Origin: Bacillota bacterium
GTDB taxonomy: Bacteria; Bacillota_H; UBA994; UBA5500
DNA: 15,228 bases
Direction: 5' to 3'
NCBI GenBank assembly: GCA_012727835.1
Contig: JAAYGE010000147.1
Location: 1 to 15,228 of the forward strand
In this document: piece after piece, positions 6,736 to 13,254 of the stretch
Numbering within the stretch: position 1 is the stretch's first letter
Layout of the letters: each line of letters begins with the position of its first letter
Notes under the pieces: generated by a model
What the model was told of the DNA's origin: nothing
What the model saw: only the letters and a program-made list of their open reading frames with translations
Databases searched by the model: none
Program-made: the position numbers and the translations under genes

Positions 6736-7881
6736 TTGATCAAGATCATCAAGAATGCCAACGTCTATAGTCCCGAACCAATCGGCAAGTGTGACATCCT
6801 GATTCTAGGCGAGCGTATAGCCCATATGGATAGTGATATCAAGGTCCCGAGTGGGTTGGGTGAAGTGGAAGTATTTGACCTGAAGGGAGCAACCCTCATC
6901 CCCGGTTTCATCGATCAGCACGTCCATATTATTGGCGGCGGCGGTGAAGGGGGACCGGCAACCCGCACCCCAGAAATTCAATTGTCACAAATCACCACCA
7001 ACGGTGTTACCACGGTGGTAGGCTGTCTAGGAACCGATGGCACCACCCGTCACATGTATAGCCTGCTGGCTAAGGCCAGGGCTTTAGAGGAGGAAGGCAT
7101 CACCACCTTCATTTATACGGGGGCCTATCAAGTTCCCACTCCCACCATCACAGAAAACGTGCGTAATGACCTGATTATCATTGATAAGGTCATCGGTGTG
7201 GGCGAGATTGCTATTTCCGACCATCGTTCTGCCCAGCCCGACCTGGCCGACATTCGCAAACTGGCGGCGGAAGCAAGAGTCGGTGGCATGCTAGGTGGCA
7301 AACCGGGGCTGGTCCACTTCCACGTGGGTGGCGGACCCCGCGGCATTGAACCGATTTTCGAGATTCTGGAGACTTCGGAACTGCCAATTCATATGTTTAC
7401 GCCTACCCACATGAATCGTACACCGGAATTGTTGGCCCAGGGAGCCCGCTTCGCTAAAGCCGGCGGTAAAGTGGACATCACCGCCGGGCCGGAAGCCTAT
7501 AAGGGAGTAATGCGCTTACTCAACGAATTTAATGTATCTATTGAGAATATCACCATCAGTTCCGACGGTAATGGCAGTATGCCCAAGTTTGATCAGAACG
7601 GCAACCTGATCGGGCTGGGGGTGGGCTCGGTTCGTACCAACTTAGATACCAGGCGCGACGTGATGATTAAAGGCCATGTACCTATGGAAGAAGCCTTGAA
7701 ACTGCTGACTACCAACGTGGCCAGCAACCTGAACCTAGAAGGCAAGAAGGGCTGCATTGCCCTGGGAGCCGATGCGGACCTGGTGGAGCTGACCGATGAT
7801 TTAGAAGTTAACCGGGTTTGGGCCCGAGGCCGCCTGATGGTGGAAGAAGGGCGCGCCATTGTCAAAGGAACCTTTGAATAG
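6736..7881 (+). CDS. iadA: Isoaspartyl dipeptidase (beta-aspartyl dipeptidase) homologue, amidohydrolase superfamily
   Basis: A 381-residue binuclear-metal amidohydrolase close in length to E. coli IadA (390). IadA cleaves isoaspartyl dipeptides left from damaged proteins. Visible: GFIDQHVH with H62 and H64; GGGGEGGPATRTPE with the substrate-binding Glu71; TGAYQVP (Tyr131); SDHRS (Arg164); a histidine in HFHVGGG (H196); PTHMNR (H225, Arg228); and the catalytic Asp277 in SSDGNG. At the position where E. coli has the metal-bridging carboxylated lysine (GVKCAISDHRS), this protein has GVGEIAISDHRS, one residue longer and with Glu157. The start is TTG at 6736-6738 with a strong GGAGG (6724-6728) 7 bases upstream. 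It is the only clear plus-strand gene, monocistronic, and followed by a hairpin. An isoaspartyl-peptidase role is likely; a related N-acyl-amino-acid or other amidohydrolase role is possible. Confidence 0.9.
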   Translation: MIKIIKNANVYSPEPIGKCDILILGERIAHMDSDIKVPSGLGEVEVFDLKGATLIPGFIDQHVHIIGGGGEGGPATRTPEIQLSQITTNGVTTVVGCLGTDGTTRHMYSLLAKARALEEEGITTFIYTGAYQVPTPTITENVRNDLIIIDKVIGVGEIAISDHRSAQPDLADIRKLAAEARVGGMLGGKPGLVHFHVGGGPRGIEPIFEILETSELPIHMFTPTHMNRTPELLAQGARFAKAGGKVDITAGPEAYKGVMRLLNEFNVSIENITISSDGNGSMPKFDQNGNLIGLGVGSVRTNLDTRRDVMIKGHVPMEEALKLLTTNVASNLNLEGKKGCIALGADADLVELTDDLEVNRVWARGRLMVEEGRAIVKGTFE

Positions 7882-7902
7882 CTCCATATCAAGTTGATTA
7901 CA

Positions 7903-7943
7903 AAACTGCTGACAAGGCCGCGGGAGGACCTTGTCAGCAGTTT
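7903..7943 (+). terminator. Long hairpin, probable terminator of iadA
   Basis: Perfect 15-bp arms (7903-7917 and 7929-7943, AAACTGCTGACAAGG and its complement) enclose an 11-base loop, starting 21 bases after the iadA stop. The 3' side continues with TTTCACTTTTGCC, a broken U-tract, so termination may be partial or the stem may mainly protect the 3' end. Confidence 0.75.
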
Positions 7944-8098
7944 CACTTTTGCCCCCTGAAACAATATCCAAGGGGCTTTCAGGCTAAAAAACCGCTAGTC
8001 CTAGTTTTAGGGCACTCTGAAATGCCTTCCTCCCCAGCGTAATAATAGGCTTTAACTCTATACTAGAAGGCAAGCAAAAGGGGGTAAGGGCTGCAGGC

Positions 8099-8170
8099 TT
8101 GTGGTTTGGCTCCCTCTGGGCCCTCCTGTACCTTTCACTGGCGGCCCAATTCTTTGCCTATCTGGGGTAG
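8099..8170 (+). CDS. Possible 23-residue hydrophobic peptide or remnant of a membrane protein
   Basis: In the 334-base gap between iadA and the MATE gene, a plus-strand frame starting at TTG 8099 gives a 23-residue peptide that reads as a single transmembrane segment (MWFGSLWALLYLSLA then AQFFAYLG). AAGGG lies 8 bases before the TTG. The stop (8168-8170) is one base from a strong terminator stem at 8172. The frame stays open back to 8021 with no ATG, GTG or other TTG and reads ...LEGKQKGVRAAG before the hydrophobic part, so the peptide could equally be the surviving tail of a lost membrane protein. I do not recognise a family. The stretch 7944-8098 otherwise holds only small imperfect hairpins (for example CCTGAAA 7955-7961 with TTTCAGG 7977-7983). 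Confidence 0.3.
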   Translation: MWFGSLWALLYLSLAAQFFAYLG

Positions 8171-8171
8171 C

Positions 8172-8200
8172 AAAAAGGCGGCTTCTAGCCGCCTTTTTTT
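8172..8200. terminator. Strong bidirectional rho-independent terminator
   Basis: The arms AAAAAGGCGGC (8172-8182) and GCCGCCTTTTT (8188-8198) surround a 5-base loop. A run of seven T follows on the plus strand and five T plus G on the minus strand. It lies 16 bases after the MATE stop and one base after the small plus-strand ORF, so it can end transcription from both sides. Confidence 0.92.
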
Positions 8201-8215
8201 ATGGGAGAAAGACGC

Positions 8216-9628
8216 CTAACTTGCCCTAGCTTCCGTTGCTACTGGCGCATCGCTTACTAAAGCGTTTGTCCATTTTCCACTGCGATAACGCAGAGTGGTC
8301 AGTAGAAAGCGTGTGAGCAAATCTAGGGTCATAGCTAACCAAACACCTACGATCCCCAAGCCCAAATTGCGGCTGAAGATAAAGGAAAAGGGAATGCGAA
8401 TACCCCAGAGACCTAACCCCCCGATGTACATAGGCGCCTTGGTGTCGCCGCCGCCGCGCATGGCACCATTTAGTATGCCAGAAATAAGCTGGGGAATTTG
8501 TACCGAACCCATCAAACGCAAATAGATGGCCCCTAGCTCAATAACTTCTGGTTCATCGGTAAGCAAGGACATAATCTGGGTAGGCACCAACAAAAGCAGA
8601 CCACCGGTAAAGACGGTGAGCACAATACCCCACTTGTTAATCTCCCGCACATAGCGGCGAGCCAAATCCAGCCGACCGGCCCCTAGACTTTGCCCCACTA
8701 AGGCAGTAGCCGCAATACCGAAGCCAGCACTAGGCATATAGGAAAGGGACTCGGCATTTAAGCCCAGCTGGTGGGCCGCCAAAGCGTTGGTACCAAAGGT
8801 AACGATCAACCCCATCATGATGATGGTTGCGGCTTGCCAAAATAGCTGTTCAAAGGCCGCCGGACTGCCAATGCCCAATATACGGCGCATCTCCTGCAGG
8901 TCGGTTTGCACCCGTTTTTTCAGGTTTAAGGAGATGACGGCCAAGGGGCGGGTGATAGCAAATAGAGCCAGTACCGCACCCACAGACTGGGATATCAACA
9001 TGGCGATGGCAGCACCGATCATCCCTAAAGCGGGCGAACCAAAAATACCATAAATCAATACGTAGTTAGCCACTACATTAATTAAATTCACGAAAAAGGC
9101 AATCTGCATCGGGGTCTTGGTATTACCAGCACCCCGCAAAATGGCTCCCACCACTTGCATAACCGCCATAAAGGGCATACCCCAGACGGCGATTCTTAAG
9201 AAGGTGTAGGCACTCTCCAGTAATGATCCTTCCGGATTAAATAACAGTACTAGCCAAAATCGGGCCCTAGTCCAGATAAGGATTGTCATAAAGATAACCA
9301 AACCCAGGGCCAGCAGCATGGCTTGTTCTGCCGTGCGTTTAGCCCCTGCCCGATCATTGGCCCCAAAAGCCCGAGCCACTAATACGGTAGCTCCTGTACC
9401 TATTGCTGAAAAGAGACACCAAACAATCTGAGTAATGCGGGTGCTCAACCCTACGGCCGCCACCGCTTCGGCACCAATTTTTCCCACCATACCGGTAGCG
9501 ACAATACCGACGAGCATTTGCAACACATTCTCAATAGTTGCCGGCCAAACCATACTGAAAATACGGCGGCGTATTTCAGACTGGGGAACGTCCGTCGCTT
9601 CTGCAGCCAACATTTTGTTATGCTCCAT
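8216..9628 (-). CDS. MATE-family multidrug/toxin efflux transporter
   Basis: A 470-residue integral membrane protein with about twelve hydrophobic segments in two related halves, as in NorM-type MATE exporters that expel cationic drugs or metabolites using Na+ or H+ gradients. Family patterns include the N-terminal SMVWPATIENVLQMLVGIVATGMVGKIGAEAVAAVGLS, the loop GATVLVARAFGANDR, LRGAGNTKTPM at the end of the first half, GFGIAATALVGQSLGAGR in the second half (a repeat of the first-half loop) and MRGGGDTKAPM near the end. These paired RGxGxTKxPM motifs show the internal duplication. The substrate cannot be predicted. ATG 9626-9628 has AGGAGG 9 bases upstream. It lies between two terminators, so it is probably its own transcription unit; no clear promoter is visible in 9629-9688. 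Confidence 0.94.
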   Translation of the reverse strand: MEHNKMLAAEATDVPQSEIRRRIFSMVWPATIENVLQMLVGIVATGMVGKIGAEAVAAVGLSTRITQIVWCLFSAIGTGATVLVARAFGANDRAGAKRTAEQAMLLALGLVIFMTILIWTRARFWLVLLFNPEGSLLESAYTFLRIAVWGMPFMAVMQVVGAILRGAGNTKTPMQIAFFVNLINVVANYVLIYGIFGSPALGMIGAAIAMLISQSVGAVLALFAITRPLAVISLNLKKRVQTDLQEMRRILGIGSPAAFEQLFWQAATIIMMGLIVTFGTNALAAHQLGLNAESLSYMPSAGFGIAATALVGQSLGAGRLDLARRYVREINKWGIVLTVFTGGLLLLVPTQIMSLLTDEPEVIELGAIYLRLMGSVQIPQLISGILNGAMRGGGDTKAPMYIGGLGLWGIRIPFSFIFSRNLGLGIVGVWLAMTLDLLTRFLLTTLRYRSGKWTNALVSDAPVATEARAS

Positions 9629-9688
9629 CCTCTGGCGCCTCCTTCTGCTGATGACGATGCACCTTCCATTTTATCACCTTATCAAAAA

Positions 9689-9731
9689 CAATAACAGACT
9701 GCCATCCAATGGGAAGGGCAGTCTGTTATTG
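9689..9731 (-). terminator. Terminator of the pyrBI unit
   Basis: Perfect 15-bp arms (9689-9703 and 9717-9731, CAATAACAGACTGCC and its complement) with a 13-base loop. On the minus strand the stem is followed by TTTTTGA. It begins 15 bases after the pyrI stop, a typical rho-independent terminator, and separates pyrBI from the MATE gene. Confidence 0.92.
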
Positions 9732-9745
9732 CTTTTATATCTTAA

Positions 9746-10174
9746 TTACAGCCGATAGCGGGTAGTTTCTTCGCAGTATTCACAGGCATATTCGCGATTG
9801 GCGGCATCCACTAAGTAGAAGTTGGGCTCGGCATAGGTGTCCACATTGGTGACGCAACGGGGATTACTGCATTTGAAGAGTCCCTTCACCTTTTGCGGGA
9901 TCCCCACCTTATGCTTGCGGATGATTTTCCCCCCCGTAATTACATTCACCGTAATGGAAGGATCTACTAGTCCGATCAGAGCTAGGTCGATATCCTTGAT
10001 GTCTTGAATCTTAATAATGTCCTTGCGCCCTAATAGGCGAGAAGGCACATTCATTAACAAAACCACCGGGTGGGCCAACTCTGCTAAGTTGAGTTGGGAA
10101 AAAATCTTAAGACCGTTCCCTTGGGTAATATGGTCCAGAACGATACCCTCCGAAATGCTTGTCACCTGCATCAT
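9746..10174 (-). CDS. pyrI: Aspartate transcarbamoylase regulatory chain
   Basis: A 142-residue PyrI. With six catalytic chains, six PyrI chains form the allosteric aspartate transcarbamoylase holoenzyme, in which nucleotides bound to PyrI tune activity. The N-terminal allosteric domain runs to about residue 95 (GIVLDHITQGNGLKIFSQL; NVPSRLLGRKDIIKI). The C-terminal zinc domain has the four ligands C102, C107, C131 and C134 (CSNPRC and CEYC). The first ATG (10172-10174) lies one base beyond the pyrB stop; its ribosome site GGGGTG overlaps the end of pyrB, and a second ATG follows at once. The genes are therefore tightly coupled. PyrI is absent from Bacillus but common in Clostridia, which fits a Clostridia-type host. 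Confidence 0.96.
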   Translation of the reverse strand: MMQVTSISEGIVLDHITQGNGLKIFSQLNLAELAHPVVLLMNVPSRLLGRKDIIKIQDIKDIDLALIGLVDPSITVNVITGGKIIRKHKVGIPQKVKGLFKCSNPRCVTNVDTYAEPNFYLVDAANREYACEYCEETTRYRL

Positions 10175-10175
10175 T

Positions 10176-11102
10176 CTAAATCACCCCCAACTGCAAAGCC
10201 ATCAGCGCCATACGGGCATATAGGCCACACTCGGCCTGCTTAAAATAGATGGCCCGTGGATCGTCATCGACTTCATAGGCAATCTCGTTCACCCGGGGTA
10301 ACGGATGCATGATAATCATCTCCGATTTAGCCCCTTCCAATTTGCGAGCATCTAAGATATAGGTATCCTTCAATCGCTGATAATCGGCCTCGTTGAAAAA
10401 GCGTTCCCGTTGAATACGGGTCATATAGAGCACGTCCACATCGGAAATGACTCCCTCCAGGCAAGTTTCCACTTCCATTTGGGCACCGCTGGCTTGTAGC
10501 TGGCGATAGAGATGTTGCGGTAGGGTCAATTCTTCCGGTGAAATCAGGACCATTTTCTTCACCCCTAGACGCGCCAAGGTACGAATGAGTGAATGCACCG
10601 TACGACCAAATTTGAGGTCGCCACAAAAGGCTACCACCTGGTCGGCCAACTCTCCCTTATAGCGGTGGATAGTCAACAAGTCGGTCAAGGTTTGTGTCGG
10701 GTGTTGATGGCCGCCGTCCCCTCCGTTGATAAAAGGAATGGTAGCATATTGGGCCGCCAATTTAGGAGCCCCCTCCTTATGGTGGCGCATCACTGCAATG
10801 TCAGCATAATAGGAAATCACGCGGGCCGTATCTGCAATACTTTCGCCCTTAGCCGCTGAGCTGGTATTAGCATCCCCAAAACCGATAACGCTTCCTCCCA
10901 TCCGCAACATGGCTGCTTCAAAGCTTAGACGGGTCCGGGTGCTGGGTTCGTAAAATAAGGTGGCGAGTATTTTTCCCCTACACAGGCCACTAAAGGAATC
11001 TATACCCACATCCATCATCTCGCTGGCCGTGCGTACAACCTGCTGCAATTCTTCTACCGTAAAATCGTCGGGGGCAATTAGAGACTTTCCACGAATGGCC
11101 AT
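10176..11102 (-). CDS. pyrB: Aspartate transcarbamoylase catalytic chain
   Basis: A 308-residue catalytic chain that joins carbamoyl phosphate and aspartate to give N-carbamoyl-aspartate, the committed pyrimidine step. The carbamoyl-phosphate motif is FYEPSTRTR (about 50-58), the 80s loop is SSAAKGES (about 81-88), HPTQTLTDL lies near 134-142, and the C-terminal HPLPRVNEI block is intact. The start is uncertain: GTG 11109-11111 would add three residues, but ATG 11100-11102 matches the family N-terminus (MAIRGKSL) with AAGTGA 9 bases upstream. It is preceded by a full PyrR-type attenuator and followed directly by pyrI. No other pyr gene lies in the window, so pyrBI is a separate unit rather than part of a long pyr operon. 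Confidence 0.97.
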   Translation of the reverse strand: MAIRGKSLIAPDDFTVEELQQVVRTASEMMDVGIDSFSGLCRGKILATLFYEPSTRTRLSFEAAMLRMGGSVIGFGDANTSSAAKGESIADTARVISYYADIAVMRHHKEGAPKLAAQYATIPFINGGDGGHQHPTQTLTDLLTIHRYKGELADQVVAFCGDLKFGRTVHSLIRTLARLGVKKMVLISPEELTLPQHLYRQLQASGAQMEVETCLEGVISDVDVLYMTRIQRERFFNEADYQRLKDTYILDARKLEGAKSEMIIMHPLPRVNEIAYEVDDDPRAIYFKQAECGLYARMALMALQLGVI

Positions 11103-11120
11103 GGTGCTCACTCACTTTCT

Positions 11121-11158
11121 CAAACAAAATGCCTTCTCACCCGCAAAGGCAAGAAGGC
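11121..11158 (-). terminator. Leader (attenuator) terminator of pyrBI
   Basis: On the minus strand GCCTTCTTGCC (11158-11148) pairs with GGGTGAGAAGGC (11142-11131) in an 11-bp stem including two G-U pairs and a 5-base loop. It is followed by ATTTTGTTTG (11130-11121). It ends about 19 bases before pyrB and shares its 5' arm with the antiterminator upstream. Confidence 0.85.
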
Positions 11159-11199
11159 ACAAAAAGGCTCCAAAAAATCCTATATGCCAGCGCCTTCTT
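11151..11199 (-). promoter_or_regulatory. Antiterminator of the pyrBI leader
   Basis: AAGAAGGC (minus strand, 11199-11192) is exactly complementary to GCCTTCTT (11158-11151), the 5' arm of the terminator. Pairing of the two would prevent the terminator. Adding the flanking GGC and GCC with one bulge extends it to about 11 bp. The same AAGAAGGC also forms the base of the PyrR hairpin, so the three structures are mutually exclusive, as in classical pyr attenuation. Confidence 0.75.
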
Positions 11200-11225
11200 A
11201 GCCTCACGGGACCAAGTTTAAAGGC
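11192..11225 (-). promoter_or_regulatory. PyrR-binding hairpin (anti-antiterminator) in the pyrBI leader
   Basis: The minus-strand leader holds GGTCCCGTGAGGCT (11213-11200), which fits the PyrR-binding loop pattern of Bacillus pyr leaders (UCCnGnGAGG followed by CU). The flanks pair as CTTGG/CTAAG above and GCCTT/AAGGC at the base, giving the two-part stem with an internal loop known for this element. PyrR bound to UMP or UTP should stabilise it, free the terminator and reduce pyrBI expression. PyrR itself is not in the window. Confidence 0.88.
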
Positions 11226-11242
11226 TCTTTTTTCTTCACAAG

Positions 11243-11272
11243 AGAATACCATAATGTCGTTCCGAGTGTCAA
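11243..11272 (-). promoter_or_regulatory. SigmaA-type promoter of pyrBI
   Basis: A consensus -35 TTGACA (11267-11272) and a -10 TATTCT (11243-11248, four of six) are separated by 18 bases. Transcription would start near 11236 and include the complete attenuator. Confidence 0.75.
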
Positions 11273-11379
11273 TACGTCTGGCTTAAATAGTGTGGCACGA
11301 GCTACAGGATTTCTCTATACTTAGCCCTATCAAAAGATCGCCCTACGCCCTAAGCATGGTCGGTAGTCGTCGCTTCCCC

Positions 11380-12087
11380 TTAAGTGTAGGAACGGCTCTT
11401 CTCGACAGCCCCTAGGGGGCGAATAATCCCAAAGGGTGTGCTTTGTTTCGATTGCCCAGCCGGATTGTCCTCAAGTATGGCCTGCCAGGGTAACTTTTTC
11501 AGGTCCGGACTGGAGAGACCGATCACGTTCATACCGAGATCGTTGGCATCGACTATGGCTACCGGTGCACCTACCTTAGCTGCTGCCCGCCGACAGAGGT
11601 CATCCGCATCGGCCACACCTAATACCACACAACGGTTATACGGTGGAATTACATAGTCGGCCGGGCCAGCGATAGAGCGGGCCTTGTGGCCAGCCACCCG
11701 GTAAAACCATCCCCGTATCCCAAAGAGTTTGCCTATACCACCACTCACGGCGGCTATCAGAATCCGCAGCACGCCCACCTCGCGAATAGCCATTTCCATC
11801 GTTTCCGGCATCCCTAAACCGATACCATAGGGCGCCTTATAGACGAATCGCACCAAAAAGCGGGCCAACCAGCTGGGTTTAATTTCATCCATGGGAATAG
11901 CTCGTCCCTGAGCGGCGGCCGCCGCCTTTTCACTGACGAAAATAACGTCCCCCGGTTCTAGTTCTGGCTGCACATAGCGGACCAGAAGGTCGCCGATGTC
12001 TTCACCCTTCATTATGGTATGGGTTTTTATCATGATGCGGAGATAAGCTTCATTACCTACGTGCACAATCGGTTCGTAATCTTTCAT
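11380..12087 (-). CDS. CofE-like (F420-0:gamma-glutamyl ligase family, COG1478) protein
   Basis: A 235-residue protein resembling the ligase domain of CofE, which in F420-making organisms adds gamma-linked glutamate to F420-0 using GTP. The recognisable part is LEPGDVIFVSEKAAAAAQGRAIP (about 43-65), equivalent to the CofE PGDV...SK...EGR strand-loop, and the later VAIVDANDLGMNVIG block (about 175-190), where CofE-like proteins end their core. Glycine-rich AAVSGGIGKLFGIRGWFYR (112-130) probably forms a nucleotide-binding loop. No F420 synthesis or F420-dependent gene is near, so the true substrate may be different; a folate polyglutamylation role (FolC2-type) has been proposed for some bacterial homologues. 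ATG 12085-12087 has GGGGGA 10 bases upstream. It stands alone between pyrBI and a dehydratase. The 107 bases after its stop, up to the pyrBI promoter, hold no clear terminator. Confidence 0.72.
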   Translation of the reverse strand: MKDYEPIVHVGNEAYLRIMIKTHTIMKGEDIGDLLVRYVQPELEPGDVIFVSEKAAAAAQGRAIPMDEIKPSWLARFLVRFVYKAPYGIGLGMPETMEMAIREVGVLRILIAAVSGGIGKLFGIRGWFYRVAGHKARSIAGPADYVIPPYNRCVVLGVADADDLCRRAAAKVGAPVAIVDANDLGMNVIGLSSPDLKKLPWQAILEDNPAGQSKQSTPFGIIRPLGAVEKSRSYT

Positions 12088-12164
12088 CGAGTACTAGTCC
12101 CCCTTAACTCTGGTCCAATACGGCTCTCTTCTAACCAATTGCCAGAACAAGCCCAAACTATACT

Positions 12165-13112
12165 TTATATTAGCTTAGCTAAAGTGAGCAAATCTAAATT
12201 AGCACCACTTATGACGCAGACCACATTTTCCACCGCCTCTGGCAATTGGGCCGCCAACAGGCCGGCCACCGGAACAGCTCCAGCCGTTTCCACGATTAGC
12301 TTCGATTCATGTAACAGCAGCTTCTGAGCGGCTAAAATTTCTTCATCGGTCACCTGCCACATGGGTGGATTAAAGCGGCTGATGATCTCTAAATTAAGAC
12401 TGCCAGGGGTTCTCACCGCCACCCCATCGGCAACAGTTTCCATAGTTGACAGTGTGGTCTGACGACCGGCTGCTAACGAAGCCTGCATACTGGCAGCACC
12501 CGTCGGCTCTACCCCTACTATCTGTACATCTATTTCGCTCTGCTCTTTTGCTACTAGAAGGCCGGCTAACATGCCGCCACCGCCCACAGGCACTACTACC
12601 ATGTCCACTTGCGGCAGTTCTTTTACGATTTCATTAAAAATTGTACCCTGCCCCTCAATGATAGCTCGATGGTTGAAGCTGGGCACGTATGTATAACCAT
12701 GTTGTTCCGCCAGCATCTGGGCATATTGCTGGGCCTCGTCGTAATCATTGCCATGCAGGACCAGGGTGGCCCCATAGGCTTTGGCCCGCTCTTGCTTAGT
12801 CAAAGGAGCCGATACGGGCATCACTACCGTACATTTAATGCCCCTTAGTTTGCCGCCTAAGGACATGCCCAAACCATGATTGCCACTGGAAGCGGTGATC
12901 ACACCCCGCTCCGCCTCGGCCTGGGGCAGAGTAAGCATATAGTTCATGGCACCACGGAATTTAAAGGCACCGGTCCGCTGCAAGCTTTCCAATTTGAGAT
13001 AAACTTTTTTCCCCACCCGCTGGCTTAAGGCATCCACCTCCACCAGAGGAGTCTTAACGATCCAAGGTTCTAACCGTTTAGCACAGGCTTGAATGTCAAA
13101 GTTTGCCATCAT
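12165..13112 (-). CDS. Threonine/serine ammonia-lyase (PLP fold II), short form without ACT domain
   Basis: About 315 residues of a fold-type II PLP enzyme of the threonine dehydratase/serine racemase group, converting threonine or serine to the 2-oxo acid and ammonia. Visible: LKLESLQRTGAFKFRGA, where the Lys of FKFRG binds PLP; SSGNHG, the phosphate-side Asn loop; VPVGGGGMLAG, the tetraglycine phosphate cradle; and a C-terminal VCVISGANLD (SGxN motif). There is no C-terminal ACT domain, so feedback control by isoleucine is not expected. It resembles the catabolic (TdcB-like) rather than the biosynthetic (IlvA) form; serine racemase or hydroxyaspartate dehydratase are alternatives. I favour ATG 13110-13112, or the ATG right after it, because GAGGGA lies 5 to 9 bases upstream. 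GTG 13122-13124 has no such site. It has its own promoter. Confidence 0.9.
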   Translation of the reverse strand: MMANFDIQACAKRLEPWIVKTPLVEVDALSQRVGKKVYLKLESLQRTGAFKFRGAMNYMLTLPQAEAERGVITASSGNHGLGMSLGGKLRGIKCTVVMPVSAPLTKQERAKAYGATLVLHGNDYDEAQQYAQMLAEQHGYTYVPSFNHRAIIEGQGTIFNEIVKELPQVDMVVVPVGGGGMLAGLLVAKEQSEIDVQIVGVEPTGAASMQASLAAGRQTTLSTMETVADGVAVRTPGSLNLEIISRFNPPMWQVTDEEILAAQKLLLHESKLIVETAGAVPVAGLLAAQLPEAVENVVCVISGANLDLLTLAKLI

Positions 13113-13171
13113 CCATTCCCTCACAATTCTAATAGTTTCTATAGCCTATCCTTGGCTACTTACCTTGAACC

Positions 13172-13180
13172 ATTATATCA
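13172..13180 (-). promoter_or_regulatory. Extended -10 promoter of the dehydratase gene
   Basis: The minus strand reads TGATATAAT, a perfect TGn-extended -10 box about 60 bases before the start codon. No good -35 is present at 16-18 bases, which is common for extended -10 promoters. A small inverted repeat (TAGCC 13142-13146, GGCTA 13154-13158) follows in the leader. Confidence 0.6.
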
Positions 13181-13217
13181 GAACTTAGAACAATATTTGG
13201 GAGAGAATAAACAAGGA

Positions 13218-13246
13218 AAAAGCCTGGACAATAAGCCCAGGCTTTT
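13218..13246 (-). terminator. Terminator of the tldDE unit
   Basis: AAAAGCCTGG (13218-13227) and CCAGGCTTTT (13237-13246) form a perfect 10-bp stem with a 9-base loop. On the minus strand the stem ends in TTTTTCC. It begins 8 bases after the tldE stop. Confidence 0.9.
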
Positions 13247-13254
13247 ATTCCACT

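Noticed and set aside
7593..7964. Minus-strand open frame of 123 codons across the end of iadA and its terminator
   Set aside because: Antisense to iadA, runs through the hairpin, and has Ser/Arg-rich shadow composition with no family features.
11282..11379. Repeated GTAGGGC/ATAGGGC units and CTTAG/CTAAG arms after the CofE-like gene, considered as a terminator or repeat element
   Set aside because: The stem is only five pairs with a long loop and no U-run, and the repeated units are too few and short to be meaningful.
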